DNA of 64,000 nucleotides from Halomonas gemina. Lineage in GTDB: Bacteria > Pseudomonadota > Gammaproteobacteria > Pseudomonadales > Halomonadaceae. The notes beneath the pieces are model-generated. The model did no database searches. It was not told the DNA's origin and worked only from the letters and a program-made list of their open reading frames with translations. Made by a program: the position numbers and the translations under genes. The stretch spans positions 1 to 64,000 of the forward strand of contig NZ_JAMJPK010000003.1 of assembly GCF_023554995.1 (NCBI RefSeq). Reading direction: 5' to 3'. This document shows positions 52,183 through 60,802 of the stretch, in pieces. Numbering within the stretch: position 1 is the first letter of the stretch; every line of letters starts with the position of its first letter.

Positions 52183-52215
52183 AAAAACCCCGCCGGCTGA
52201 AGGGGCCGACGGGGT
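52183..52215 (-). terminator. Intrinsic terminator of htpG
   Basis: An 11-bp stem with one internal C-A mismatch (52187-52197 with 52205-52215) is followed on the minus strand by a T-run. It is 40 bases beyond the htpG stop. Confidence 0.75.
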
Positions 52216-52254
52216 AGCAGTCACTTACCGCGAGGAAGCGGTGGTGCGCAGGAG

Positions 52255-54159
52255 TCAGGCGCTCAGCAGGGCGTTGAGACGCTTGACGTAGGCGGCGGGA
52301 TCGTCGAGATGACCGCCCTCGGCGATGATCGCCTGGTCAAGCAGGATCCGCGCCAGGTCCTCGAAGCCCTCGCCCTCGATGCCCTCGAGACGCGCCACCA
52401 GCGCATGCTCGGGGTTGAGCTCGAGGATTGGCTTGACCTCGGGCATCTTCTGACCGGCGGCCTCCATGATGCGGCGCATCTGGAAGCCCATCTCATGCTC
52501 GGGCAGCACCACGCAGGCCGGCGAGTCGGTCAGGCGATGGGTCACCTTGACCTCCTGGACCTCGTCACCCAGTGCCTCCTTGACGCGCTTGACCAGCTCC
52601 TCCTTGGCCTTGGCGGTCTCTTCCTGGGCCTTCTTCTCCTCCTCGTCCTCGACGTCGCCGAGGTCGAGCTCGCCCTTGGCCACGTCGACGAAGGTCCTGC
52701 CTTCGAACTCGGTGAGATGGCTCATCAGCCATTCGTCGATGCGGTCGTGCAGCAGCAGCACCTCGATGCCCTTCTTGCGGAAGATCTCCAGGTGAGGGCT
52801 CGACTTGGCCGCATTGAAACCGTCGGCGACGATGTAGTAGAGCTTCTCCTGGCCTTCCTTCATGCGCGAGACGTAGTCGGCCAGCGACTGGTTCTGGGTG
52901 GTGCTGTCGGTGTGGGTGGTGGAGAAGCGCAGCAGGCCGGCGATCTTCTCGCGATTGGCGAAGTCCTCCGCCGGGCCCTCCTTGAGCACGCTGCCGAAGG
53001 TGTTCCAGAAAGTCTGATAGGCCTCGTCGTCCTTGGCCAGCTTCTTGAGCATGTCCAGCGCGCGCTTGGTCAGTGCCGACTTGATCTTCTCGACCTTGGG
53101 ATCCTGCTGCAGCAGTTCGCGGGAGACATTGAGCGACAGGTCGCGGGTGTCCAGCACGCCCTTGATGAAGCGCAGGTAGAGCGGCAGGAACTGCTCGGCG
53201 TCGTCCATGATGAAGACGCGCTGCACGTAGAGCTTCACGCCCCGGGCACCGTCGCGCTCGTAGAGATCGAAGGGCGCGCGGCCCGGCACGTAGAGCAGGC
53301 TGGTATATTCGAGCTTGCCCTCGACCTTGTTGTGGCTCCAGGTCAGCGGGTCCGAGAAGTCGTGGGCCACGTGCTTGTAGAAGGCCTTGTACTCGTCGTC
53401 GGAGATCTCGCTCTTGGGACGCACCCACAGCGCGGTGGCCTCGTTGACGGTCTCCCAGGTGGTGGTCTCGCTGCCCTCGATCTCGTTGCCGTCCTCGTCG
53501 CGGGCCTTCTCGACCTGCGGCATGCGCACCGGCACCTCGATATGGTCGGAGTACTTGCGCACCAGGCTCTTCAGACGGAAGTCGTCGGCGAACTCCCGGG
53601 CATCCTCCTTGAGGTGCAGCACGATCTCGGTGCCGTGGGCCTCACGCTCGATATCGGCGACGGTGAACTCGCCCTCACCCTTCGAGTGCCATTCGACGCC
53701 CTCGGCCTTGTCACTGCCGGCCTTGCGAGTGCGCACGGTAATGTCATCGGCGACGATGAAGCCGGAATAGAAGCCGACGCCGAACTGGCCGATCAGCCGG
53801 GCATCCTTCTGCTGCTCGCCGGAGAGCTGCTTGAGGAACTCGGCGGTGCCGGAGCGCGCGATGGTGCCCAGGTTCTCGATCACCTCGTCGCGGCTCATGC
53901 CGATACCGTTGTCACGCACGGTCACGGTGCCTGCCTCGGCGTCGTGGTCTATCTCGATGCGCAGCTCGCTGTCGCCCTCGTAGAGCGCGTCGTTGTCCAG
54001 CGCCTGATAGCGCAGCTTGTCGCAGGCATCGGCGGCGTTGGAGATCAGCTCGCGCAGGAAGATCTCCCGGTTGGAGTACAGGGAGTGGATCATCAGGTGC
54101 AGCAGCTGCTTGACCTCGGTCTGGAAGCCGAGGGTTTCCTCATGCGTGGCTGTGGTCAT
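52255..54159 (-). CDS. htpG: Molecular chaperone HtpG (Hsp90)
   Basis: A 634-residue Hsp90. The N-terminal ATPase domain carries [41 protein letters not shown] and [10 protein letters not shown]. The middle domain has [18 protein letters not shown] and [10 protein letters not shown], and a C-terminal dimerisation domain follows. It assists folding of stress-labile proteins. The ATG at 54159 ([13 protein letters not shown]) is chosen; a further 15 in-frame residues upstream are unlikely. A sigma32-type promoter precedes it. Confidence 0.97.
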   Translation of the reverse strand: MTTATHEETLGFQTEVKQLLHLMIHSLYSNREIFLRELISNAADACDKLRYQALDNDALYEGDSELRIEIDHDAEAGTVTVRDNGIGMSRDEVIENLGTIARSGTAEFLKQLSGEQQKDARLIGQFGVGFYSGFIVADDITVRTRKAGSDKAEGVEWHSKGEGEFTVADIEREAHGTEIVLHLKEDAREFADDFRLKSLVRKYSDHIEVPVRMPQVEKARDEDGNEIEGSETTTWETVNEATALWVRPKSEISDDEYKAFYKHVAHDFSDPLTWSHNKVEGKLEYTSLLYVPGRAPFDLYERDGARGVKLYVQRVFIMDDAEQFLPLYLRFIKGVLDTRDLSLNVSRELLQQDPKVEKIKSALTKRALDMLKKLAKDDEAYQTFWNTFGSVLKEGPAEDFANREKIAGLLRFSTTHTDSTTQNQSLADYVSRMKEGQEKLYYIVADGFNAAKSSPHLEIFRKKGIEVLLLHDRIDEWLMSHLTEFEGRTFVDVAKGELDLGDVEDEEEKKAQEETAKAKEELVKRVKEALGDEVQEVKVTHRLTDSPACVVLPEHEMGFQMRRIMEAAGQKMPEVKPILELNPEHALVARLEGIEGEGFEDLARILLDQAIIAEGGHLDDPAAYVKRLNALLSA

Positions 54160-54223
54160 GTGGCTTGGACCCCTCTTTCGACATGACGATGGTGGCAAGG
54201 CCACCGGTTCGGAACTGTCGTCG

Positions 54224-54251
54224 ATATGGGGCCCGGGCGGGGTTTTTCAAG
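54224..54251 (-). promoter_or_regulatory. Sigma32 (heat-shock) promoter of htpG
   Basis: On the minus strand CTTGAAA (54245-54251), a 13-bp spacer and CCCCATAT (54224-54231) match the sigma32 consensus (CTTGAAA-N13/14-CCCCATnT) at every defined position. The predicted start is near 54217, giving a leader of about 58 bases. The -35 overlaps the stop codon of the upstream thioesterase gene. Confidence 0.85.
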
Positions 54252-54717
54252 CGCCTGCTTCGGCGGGATTTCCGAGCACGAAGTGCAGGCGCGCGGTGGC
54301 CACCGGCACCGCCTCGCTCTCCTGCCAGGCGCAGACCCGCACGTTGCCCATGCGCCGCCCCTCGCGCAGCAGGCTGCAGCGAGCCAGGGTCGGCGCCATC
54401 CGCGCCGTGCGCAGGTAGTCGATGGAGATGTCGACGATCCGCGGCAGGCGCGGCGCACGGGTGGCGAGCATCAGGTCCAGGGTCGCCGCGGTCTCCATGA
54501 AGGCCGCCACCACCCCGCCATGCAGCGCCGGCAGCAGGACGTTGCCGACATTGCCCTCGCGGGGGTCGAGGCGAAACAGCAGGCCATCGCCCTGCGGGTC
54601 CGGGAGCGCCGAGACCCCGATGCGCCGCGCATAGGGCACCAAGGCCAGCCAAGCCTCGAGATCCCCCTCGGCACGGGTCCTGGCCAGCCACTCGACATCG
54701 TCGAAGCCCTCACGCAT
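54247..54717 (-). CDS. PaaI-type hotdog thioesterase (second of a pair)
   Basis: A 156-residue protein with the hotdog-fold PaaI pattern: LLFRLDPREGNVGNVLLPALHGGVVAAFMETAATL, with the HGG loop, then IVDISIDYLRTARM. Related enzymes hydrolyse acyl-CoA thioesters. The ATG at 54717 overlaps the preceding thioesterase gene by eight bases. The stop codon lies inside the htpG heat-shock promoter. The substrate is unknown. Confidence 0.83.
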   Translation of the reverse strand: MREGFDDVEWLARTRAEGDLEAWLALVPYARRIGVSALPDPQGDGLLFRLDPREGNVGNVLLPALHGGVVAAFMETAATLDLMLATRAPRLPRIVDISIDYLRTARMAPTLARCSLLREGRRMGNVRVCAWQESEAVPVATARLHFVLGNPAEAGA

Positions 54718-55207
54718 GGTCGTCCTCCTCCGCGAAGAGCGCCTCGGCGAAGCCCTCGGGCGTGTTGCGCGGCCCCAGCCGCACGAAATTGCCGATGCCC
54801 CTCGCCAGCGGCCGCCCCGTCTCCTGCCACAGGGTGCCCTCGGTGAAGACCACCGACTCGGTGACCCGGACCACGCGCGCCTCGGCGAGGATGGGCTGCC
54901 CAGCCACCCCCGGCCGGAAGTGGTCGACACGCAGGTCCAGGGTCGGGCACACCTCCGGGGCCGGCAGGGCGGGCAGCACCGCCGAGCCGCAGACGGTATC
55001 CAGCAGCATGGTCAGCACCCCGCCGTGGATCAGCCCCCGGGCGGTGTCGCCGAGCAGGTCATCGCACCAGGGCAGGCGCATGGTGGTCATCTCGGGGGTC
55101 ACCTCGAGCACCTCGAGGCCCAGTTCGCGGGTATGGGGGATCACCGTGACGAAGCGCGTCAGGGCGCGACGCCAGTCGGCGTCGCTCGAAGTCTGGCCGT
55201 GGATCAT
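54710..55207 (-). CDS. PaaI-type hotdog thioesterase (first of a pair)
   Basis: A 165-residue hotdog-fold protein with MRLPWCDDLLGDTARGLIHGGVLTMLLDTVCGSAVL (HGG loop plus conserved Asp) and CPTLDLRVDHFRPG. It is followed, with an eight-base overlap, by a second, diverged member of the same fold. The pair may form a hetero-oligomer or reflect an old duplication. The substrate is unknown. Confidence 0.85.
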   Translation of the reverse strand: MIHGQTSSDADWRRALTRFVTVIPHTRELGLEVLEVTPEMTTMRLPWCDDLLGDTARGLIHGGVLTMLLDTVCGSAVLPALPAPEVCPTLDLRVDHFRPGVAGQPILAEARVVRVTESVVFTEGTLWQETGRPLARGIGNFVRLGPRNTPEGFAEALFAEEDDHA

Positions 55208-55256
55208 CCGGGCCTCGCAGGCGGCAGCAGGGGAACGATGATTTCAAACGATCGTA

Positions 55257-55625
55257 TCAAGACGGTGGTGCCTCGTCGCCTCGACCTTCGCCGGAGGGTG
55301 GTGCGCTCCCCGACCCGCGCTCCCGCCAGGCACGATAGCCTGCCAGGCGCCTGTCGACCCGCGTCAGCAGCCAGCCGACGATCACCACGTCGTCCACCAG
55401 CCCCAGCAGCACGAGCATGTCGGGAATAAGGTCAAGCGGCGAGACCAGGTATGCCAAGGCCGCCAGCATCCACAGGAAGGCACCCCAGGGCACCGGGCGG
55501 TAGCGTCGCAGCAGCACATCGCGGGTCATGGGCAGGAACAGCCGCAGGGCACGACCGACGTGGCCCAGCACGCGGGCGCGACGCCGCAGCCGCGCCACCA
55601 GGAAGCCGCCACCGAAACTCGCCAT
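55257..55625 (-). CDS. YkvA family (DUF1232) membrane protein
   Basis: A 122-residue protein with the DUF1232 signature: a hydrophobic stretch FLWMLAALAYLVSPLDLIPDMLVLLGLVDDVVIVGWLL, including the conserved SPLDLIPD. The N-terminus is basic and the tail is Gly/Glu-rich. Function is unknown. The ATG at 55625 (MASFGGGFLV) follows AAGGAGATCGAG. It is divergent from slt. Confidence 0.88.
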   Translation of the reverse strand: MASFGGGFLVARLRRRARVLGHVGRALRLFLPMTRDVLLRRYRPVPWGAFLWMLAALAYLVSPLDLIPDMLVLLGLVDDVVIVGWLLTRVDRRLAGYRAWRERGSGSAPPSGEGRGDEAPPS

Positions 55626-55785
55626 CTCGATCTCCTTGCCGACTGACGGGAATACCGCTACACGATAGGATATCCCCACCCCGACGGACAGTCGCCGCCT
55701 GTCGGATGTCATCCACACTACCCAAGCGCCCTGCCATCGGCCACCATGGCAGCTCGACGACCGCGAACCGCAATGAGGTCACGAT

Positions 55786-57726
55786 ATGTCCCCGTCATTC
55801 GGCCGCTGCAAGGCCCTGATCGCCGCTACCCTGTGCTGCCTGCCCCTGGCCGGCCAGGCCGACGACCGCGCCATGCGCGAGGCCCTGGAGGCTGCTCGCA
55901 ACGCCCAGTGGGAGAAGGTCGACCGGGGTGCCATCGAGGATCACCTCCTGGTCGGTTACGTCGATTACCACCGGCTGCGCCAACGCCTGCCTGAACTGAA
56001 TCCCGACCGGGTGCTGGCCTACATCGAACGTCATGCGGACTCCCCGCTCAGCGACTGGATGCGCGGCCAGGCCATCGCCAAGTACGGCCATGCCGGGCGC
56101 CCGGCCAGCCTGCTGGCGGTCGCCGACGGCGTGCCCGAGGGCACCGCCCGCCAATGCTACTACTACACCGCCCTGCTCGATCGCGCGCCACAGGACGCCG
56201 CCCGGGGCGGGCGCGACCTCTGGCTTGTCGGCCGCTCCCAACCGGATGCCTGCGATACCCTCTTCGACACCCTGCGTGCCCGTGGCGAGATCGGCCAGGC
56301 CCATATCTGGGAGCGCATGATGCTCGCCTGGCAGGCCGGGGAGACCGGCCTGATGAACTACCTGGGCCGGCAGCTGAATACCGACTGGCAGTCCGCCCGG
56401 GCCAGCCTCGACCGGCTTCGCAAGAACTATGCGGCGGTGACCGAGGTCCCGGCCTGTGCGGGGCCGGGCTGCCGGGGGAGCGGGCCGCTGTTCGCCGCGG
56501 CCATGCACGGCTTCACCCGCGCCGACACCGAGGCGGCCCTGGAGGCCTGGCGCAAGGTCGCCCCGCACCTCTCGCTGGAGGCCCGCCACCGCGACGCCAT
56601 CGAGCGCGACCTGGCCTTCTACGCGATGGTGCGCGACATCGACCAGCACGGCGGCTGGCGCGACGAGGTCGTGGCTCGCCTGGGCGATGCCGAGCTGCTG
56701 GAGCTTCGCGTGCGCTCGGCCCTGGCCGAGCGGGACTGGCCAGGCGTCATCGACTGGGTGCATCGCATGCCCGACGAGACCCGCCGGGAGGCCCGCTGGC
56801 AGTACTGGCTGGGCCGCGCCCTGGAGCAGCAGGGCGACCCCGCCACTGCGGAACGGGCCTATGCCGCGGCCGCCGATGAGCGAAACTTCTTCGGCTTTGC
56901 CGCCGCCGACCGGCTGGGTCGCCCCTACGCCCTGAACCTGGAGCGCAACACCATCGATGAGGCCACCCGCCGCAGCGTCACTGACTGGCCGGCGGTACGG
57001 CGCACCGAGGCACTGCGGCGGATCGACGAACCCGGCCTTGCCAACAGCGAATGGTACCGGGCCGTGGCCCGTGCCACCCCCGAGCAGGCCCGGGCCCTGG
57101 CCGATTACGCCGCGCAGCAGGGCTGGCTCGCCGAACTGGTGCAGACCACCATCGTCGGCCAGATGTGGGATGCCCTGGCCTGGCGCTTTCCCGAGGCCTA
57201 TCGCGATGACTTCCTGCACTGGGGCGGCGTCGCGGACGTCGATCCCTACCTGCTGATGGGCATTGCCCGGCGCGAGAGCGCCTACAATCCCGTGGCCCTC
57301 TCGCCGGCCGGTGCCCGCGGCCTGATGCAGCTGATGCCGGCCACCGCAGCCCAGCTCGGCCGGCGCCTGGGGATCGGCGACCCCGGCCCCTACGGTGTCC
57401 TCGACCCTCAGGTGAACATCCGCCTGGGCAGCACCTACCTGGGCGAGCTGATCGATCGCTACAGCGGCAACCGCCTGGCCGCGGCGGCCGCCTACAATGC
57501 CGGCCCCGGGCGGGTCGACCGCTGGCTGCGCGATGCCCCGGAGGAGTTCGACCTCTTCGTCGAGAGCATCCCCTTCCGCGAGACCCGCAGCTACGTGCAG
57601 GCCGTGCTCGCCTACCGGGTGATCTTCGAGAGCCTCTCCAGGGGCGGCGAGAGCGAGGGCGTCTCGATGCTGAGTCCGGCGGAGAAGACGGTGCGCTACG
57701 ATCGCTCGCTGCTGGCCAGCAACTGA
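55786..57726 (+). CDS. slt: Soluble lytic murein transglycosylase
   Basis: A 646-residue Slt70-type enzyme. A signal peptide (about 1-25, ending AGQA) precedes a long helical superhelix (about 30-460) and the C-terminal catalytic SLT domain. The catalytic glutamate is near 497 in RRESAYNPVALSPAGARGLMQLMPATA, followed by AAYNAGPGRVDRWL. It cleaves periplasmic peptidoglycan with 1,6-anhydro ring formation. GAGGTCACG lies before the ATG. Confidence 0.95.
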   Translation: MSPSFGRCKALIAATLCCLPLAGQADDRAMREALEAARNAQWEKVDRGAIEDHLLVGYVDYHRLRQRLPELNPDRVLAYIERHADSPLSDWMRGQAIAKYGHAGRPASLLAVADGVPEGTARQCYYYTALLDRAPQDAARGGRDLWLVGRSQPDACDTLFDTLRARGEIGQAHIWERMMLAWQAGETGLMNYLGRQLNTDWQSARASLDRLRKNYAAVTEVPACAGPGCRGSGPLFAAAMHGFTRADTEAALEAWRKVAPHLSLEARHRDAIERDLAFYAMVRDIDQHGGWRDEVVARLGDAELLELRVRSALAERDWPGVIDWVHRMPDETRREARWQYWLGRALEQQGDPATAERAYAAAADERNFFGFAAADRLGRPYALNLERNTIDEATRRSVTDWPAVRRTEALRRIDEPGLANSEWYRAVARATPEQARALADYAAQQGWLAELVQTTIVGQMWDALAWRFPEAYRDDFLHWGGVADVDPYLLMGIARRESAYNPVALSPAGARGLMQLMPATAAQLGRRLGIGDPGPYGVLDPQVNIRLGSTYLGELIDRYSGNRLAAAAAYNAGPGRVDRWLRDAPEEFDLFVESIPFRETRSYVQAVLAYRVIFESLSRGGESEGVSMLSPAEKTVRYDRSLLASN

Positions 57727-57794
57727 GGCCCACAGCATCTCCTGTGCAAGCGGCCCCGGTGATACCGAGGCCGCCTGCGTTTCGGCACACCGCC

Positions 57795-58439
57795 TCAGCC
57801 CGGCTGGCGCGTCAGTGCCAGCTTGATGCCGAAGCCCACCAGCACCGCGCCGGTGACGCCATTGAGCCAGCGGGAGAACGCCGGACTCGCCAGCCAGCGT
57901 CCGGCACTGCCCACCATCACCACGATGGCCACCTGCCAGAGGTTCGCGACCACGAAGTGCACCCCGGCCAGCCACAGCGACTTGGCCAGGGCCGGATCAC
58001 CGGGCGCGATGAACTGGGGCAGGAAGGCCATGTAAAAGACCACCGTCTTGGGGTTGAGTACGTTGGAGAGCAGCCCTTCGCGCAGGGGTCGCCACAGCGG
58101 CACGGCCTGCCGGTCGCCCTGCACGCCGCCCACCGGAAGCCCCTGTCCCCGTCGGGCCGAGCGCAGGCTGTTCACGCCCAGCCACACCAGGTAGGCGGCA
58201 CCGGCCAGCTTCAGCAGGCCGAAGGCCCAGGCCGACTGCAGCAGGATCAGCGAGATCCCCAGGGCCGAGACCGCCGCGTGAACGAAGAGCCCGCAGCAGA
58301 TGGCCAGGCTGGTCACCACGCCGTCGCGCCAGCCACCCCGGGCGGTGTTGCGGATCACCAGCAGGGTGTCGACCCCTGGGCTCATGCTCAGCAGGGTGAT
58401 GGCCACCAGGAAAGGCCAGAACTGTGCATCGAAGTACAT
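57795..58439 (-). CDS. LysE family translocator
   Basis: A 214-residue LysE/RhtB-type exporter with six membrane segments and the family features SMSPGVDTLLVIRNTARGGWRDG near the N-terminus and GLLSNVLNPKTVVFYMAFLPQFI in the middle. Members export amino acids such as lysine, threonine or homoserine lactones. The ATG at 58439 lies four bases after the stop of the TM2 gene, so the two are probably co-transcribed. Confidence 0.9.
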   Translation of the reverse strand: MYFDAQFWPFLVAITLLSMSPGVDTLLVIRNTARGGWRDGVVTSLAICCGLFVHAAVSALGISLILLQSAWAFGLLKLAGAAYLVWLGVNSLRSARRGQGLPVGGVQGDRQAVPLWRPLREGLLSNVLNPKTVVFYMAFLPQFIAPGDPALAKSLWLAGVHFVVANLWQVAIVVMVGSAGRWLASPAFSRWLNGVTGAVLVGFGIKLALTRQPG

Positions 58440-58443
58440 GGGA

Positions 58444-58869
58444 TCAGCCGTTGAAGATGCCGCGACGGGCATGGCGCAGCGAGATCTGGTCGTTGAGGGT
58501 CCAGAAGTCGTAGAGCACCCCGAGGCCGAAGAGTCCGAACGTCAGCAGGTAGAGGAGCCCGGTCAGCCACTTGCCGAGGTAGAAGCGATGGATACCGAAC
58601 ACCCCCAGGAAGGTGAGCAGCAGCCAGGCCAGGGAGTAGTTGGTGGGGCCGGCCTGGAAGCGCAGGTCGGCCTGGCGGTCCATGGACGGGATCAGGAACA
58701 GATCGATCAGCCAGCCGATCCCCAGCAGCCCCAGGGTGAAGAACCAGATGGTGCCGGTCACCGGCTTGCCATAGTAGAAGCGGTGGGCACCGAGGAAACC
58801 GAACAGCCACAGCAGGTAGCCGATCAGCTTGCTGTGGGTGTCCCGGGCGGCGATATGGGTATGGGTCAT
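58444..58869 (-). CDS. TM2-domain protein with two tandem TM2 modules
   Basis: A 141-residue membrane protein with two copies of the TM2 motif: GFLGAHRFYYGKPVTG (about 24-39) and GVFGIHRFYLGKWLTG (about 91-106), each followed by a hydrophobic segment and an (I/V)LYDF/IDLFLI-type end. Function of bacterial TM2 proteins is unknown. The ATG at 58869 (MTHTHIAARDTHS) follows GGAAGAG. It is upstream of the LysE gene. Confidence 0.88.
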   Translation of the reverse strand: MTHTHIAARDTHSKLIGYLLWLFGFLGAHRFYYGKPVTGTIWFFTLGLLGIGWLIDLFLIPSMDRQADLRFQAGPTNYSLAWLLLTFLGVFGIHRFYLGKWLTGLLYLLTFGLFGLGVLYDFWTLNDQISLRHARRGIFNG

Positions 58870-59171
58870 GGGGGGCTCTTCCGTGGGTGAAACGGGCCGG
58901 ATGAAGGCTGGACGCTCACAGGCTTTGCATCTACAGTGACCTTGCGGGCGCAGCGCCAGTCTCTCTGTGCCACCGTGTTGACGCAACCCTGGCGCTGTTG
59001 CACTATCCGCTGCGTTGGCCAGCAAGCAGAAAAGTCGTCAGTTGTACTTCGATTTCTTCGATACACCCGGTGCGCACTTCCTTCTTGCCTTGCCCACGCA
59101 TTACGGGTCTGCGGCGAGGTCTCTTCCTGCCCGGCCCAGCACCATTATTTAGTTAGTTAAGGAAATCGACG
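58870..59171 (+). promoter_or_regulatory. Spacer and long 5' leader of the cold-shock gene
   Basis: No gene is visible in these 302 bases. A candidate promoter (TTGACG at 58978-58983, a 17-bp spacer, CACTAT at 59001-59006) would give a leader of about 160 bases, as in E. coli cspA, where the leader controls cold-induced translation. The -10 is poor, so this is tentative. The leader ends with an AT-rich stretch and AAGGA before the ATG. Confidence 0.4.
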
Positions 59172-59378
59172 ATGGCAACTGGCACTGTCAAGTGGTTCAA
59201 CGACACCAAGGGCTACGGCTTCATCTCTCCGGACGACGGCGGTGATGACCTGTTCGCTCACTTCTCCGAGATTCAGGCTGAAGGCTTCAAGTCCCTGCAG
59301 GACGGCCAGAAGGTCTCCTTCGAGGTGACCCAGGGCAAGAAGGGCCTTCAGGCCTCCAACATCCGTCCCGCCGACTGA
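59172..59378 (+). CDS. Cold-shock-domain protein
   Basis: A 68-residue CspA family protein. The RNA-binding motifs RNP1 (KGYGFIS) and RNP2 (LFAHFSEI) are intact. [19 protein letters not shown] is almost invariant in the family. Such proteins melt RNA structure; members may be cold-induced or constitutive (CspC/E/D), and sequence alone does not settle which. A strong terminator follows. Confidence 0.95.
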   Translation: MATGTVKWFNDTKGYGFISPDDGGDDLFAHFSEIQAEGFKSLQDGQKVSFEVTQGKKGLQASNIRPAD

Positions 59379-59431
59379 TCCTCGGTCGAGCCGGAGGCGG
59401 CCGGACGGCCCTGCCGAGCGGTCGCCACAGG

Positions 59432-59465
59432 AAAGGCCCACCAGATGGTGGGCCTTTTTCGTTTT
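59432..59465 (+). terminator. Intrinsic terminator of the cold-shock gene
   Basis: AAAGGCCCACC and GGTGGGCCTTT form an 11-bp stem with loop AGAT, followed by TT, C, G and five T. It is a strong rho-independent terminator 53 bases past the stop and may also serve the convergent lipoprotein gene. Confidence 0.92.
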
Positions 59466-59486
59466 TAGGCCTCGAGGGACGGGGCG

Positions 59487-60263
59487 TCAGTCGCCGGCAG
59501 CGTCGGTGTCCTCTTGCTCGAGCGCATCGAGTTCCGACGAGGCCCCCGGGTCCTGGCGCTCCGCCTCCTCGAACTGCTCATCGATCTTGCGACTCGCCTC
59601 CTCGAAGCGCTTCTCGGTCTCCTCGAGGATTGCCTCGATGTCCGAACGGGTGCTCTCTCCGGGCATCGTCTCACCCTCGTCCAGCTCGCTTTCAGGCGAG
59701 GCATCAAGGCCGAAGTCTGACTCGAACTCGGGTGACTCCATGGGTTCAAGCTCGGGCGACTCCATCGGCTCGAGCGCAGGGGCGGATTCCATGGATTCGA
59801 CCCCGGGTGTCGCTTCCTCGGCGCTCTCGAACTGCTCGTCTATTCGACGGCTCGCTTCCTCGAAACGCCGCTCCGTCTCCTCGATGATGGCATCGACATC
59901 GGAGCGGGTCGTCTCGCCGGGCAGGGCCGCGTCCTCGTCCAGGGTATCGGCCGGTGACTCGCCCAGGGTCTCGGCCTCGGCGTCCACCTCGCCCTCGCCC
60001 TCGAGATCGACCTGACCCTCGCCGTCGAGGTCCGCCTCGGCACCGAGGTCGTCCTCGTCGGGCGCGGCAGCTTGCTCCTCCGCAGGCGACTCGACCTCGT
60101 CGGTGACCGGCGCCTCATCCGTCTCGTCGGCCGACTGGGTGGCCTCTTCCTGCGTCTCCTCGACCTCGGCCGGAGCAGGCTCGTCATCACCGTTGCCGCA
60201 GCCGGCGAGCCCCACGGCCAGCGCCATGGCCGCGACCAGCGGCATCCAGGGTTTCGTTGCCAT
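59487..60263 (-). CDS. Acidic lipoprotein with a duplicated coiled-coil module, unknown function
   Basis: A 258-residue protein with a lipoprotein signal (LAGC, about 17-20) and an extremely Glu/Asp-rich mature part. Two copies of a roughly 35-residue module share TRSD(V/I)(D/E)AI(I/L)EETE(R/K)RFEEAS(R/K)(R/K)IDEQFE. Between them lies MESPELEPMESPEFES, a short internal repeat. I do not recognise the family. An ATG with a good ribosome site (AGGAGC, at 60263) sets the start. Acidic surfaces are common in salt-adapted bacteria; the module may be a coiled-coil binding element. Confidence 0.72.
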   Translation of the reverse strand: MATKPWMPLVAAMALAVGLAGCGNGDDEPAPAEVEETQEEATQSADETDEAPVTDEVESPAEEQAAAPDEDDLGAEADLDGEGQVDLEGEGEVDAEAETLGESPADTLDEDAALPGETTRSDVDAIIEETERRFEEASRRIDEQFESAEEATPGVESMESAPALEPMESPELEPMESPEFESDFGLDASPESELDEGETMPGESTRSDIEAILEETEKRFEEASRKIDEQFEEAERQDPGASSELDALEQEDTDAAGD

Positions 60264-60333
60264 TCTCTTGCTCCTGACGAAAGGGACGACATTGCACCAG
60301 AGCGCCCATGCTCTCGCAAGGCGGCGTGGCGTC

Positions 60334-60762
60334 TCAGGTGGCAAACAGCTGGCCGGCGATGTCGCGGAACGCCTTGAACTCGATGGCATTGCCGCTGGGA
60401 TCACGGAAGAACATGGTGGCCTGCTCGCCGGGTTCGCCACGAAAGCGGATATAGGGCTCGATCTCGAAGCGCACCCCCGCCGCGGTGAGGCGATCGACCA
60501 GCGCCTCCCAGTCGGCCATCTCCAGCACCACCCCGAAGTGCGGCACCGGCACGCCGTGTCCGTCCACCGGGTTGCGGTGGTCGTCGAGCCCCTCCTCCCC
60601 CAGGGCAGGGTTCAGGTGACAGACGAACTGGTGGCCGTAGAGGTTGAAGTCGACCCAGGTATCGCTGGATCGCCCTTCCGGGCAGCCCAGCAGTTCACCA
60701 TAGAAGCGGCGGGCCTCAGCCAGGTCGCGGACCTGCACGGCCAGGTGGAAGGGAGTGAGCAT
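60334..60762 (-). CDS. VOC family protein (glyoxalase/dioxygenase fold)
   Basis: A 142-residue vicinal-oxygen-chelate protein. Motifs are [23 protein letters not shown] at the N-terminus (metal His), [19 protein letters not shown], and [15 protein letters not shown] at the C-terminus (metal Glu). The family includes dioxygenases, isomerases and resistance proteins; the substrate is unknown. It is transcribed in the same direction as the M48 peptidase gene upstream. Confidence 0.87.
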   Translation of the reverse strand: MLTPFHLAVQVRDLAEARRFYGELLGCPEGRSSDTWVDFNLYGHQFVCHLNPALGEEGLDDHRNPVDGHGVPVPHFGVVLEMADWEALVDRLTAAGVRFEIEPYIRFRGEPGEQATMFFRDPSGNAIEFKAFRDIAGQLFAT

Positions 60763-60802
60763 CGCGGAGTCCTCGGGCTGGTGAAGGGTTTTGATCCTCT
60801 CA

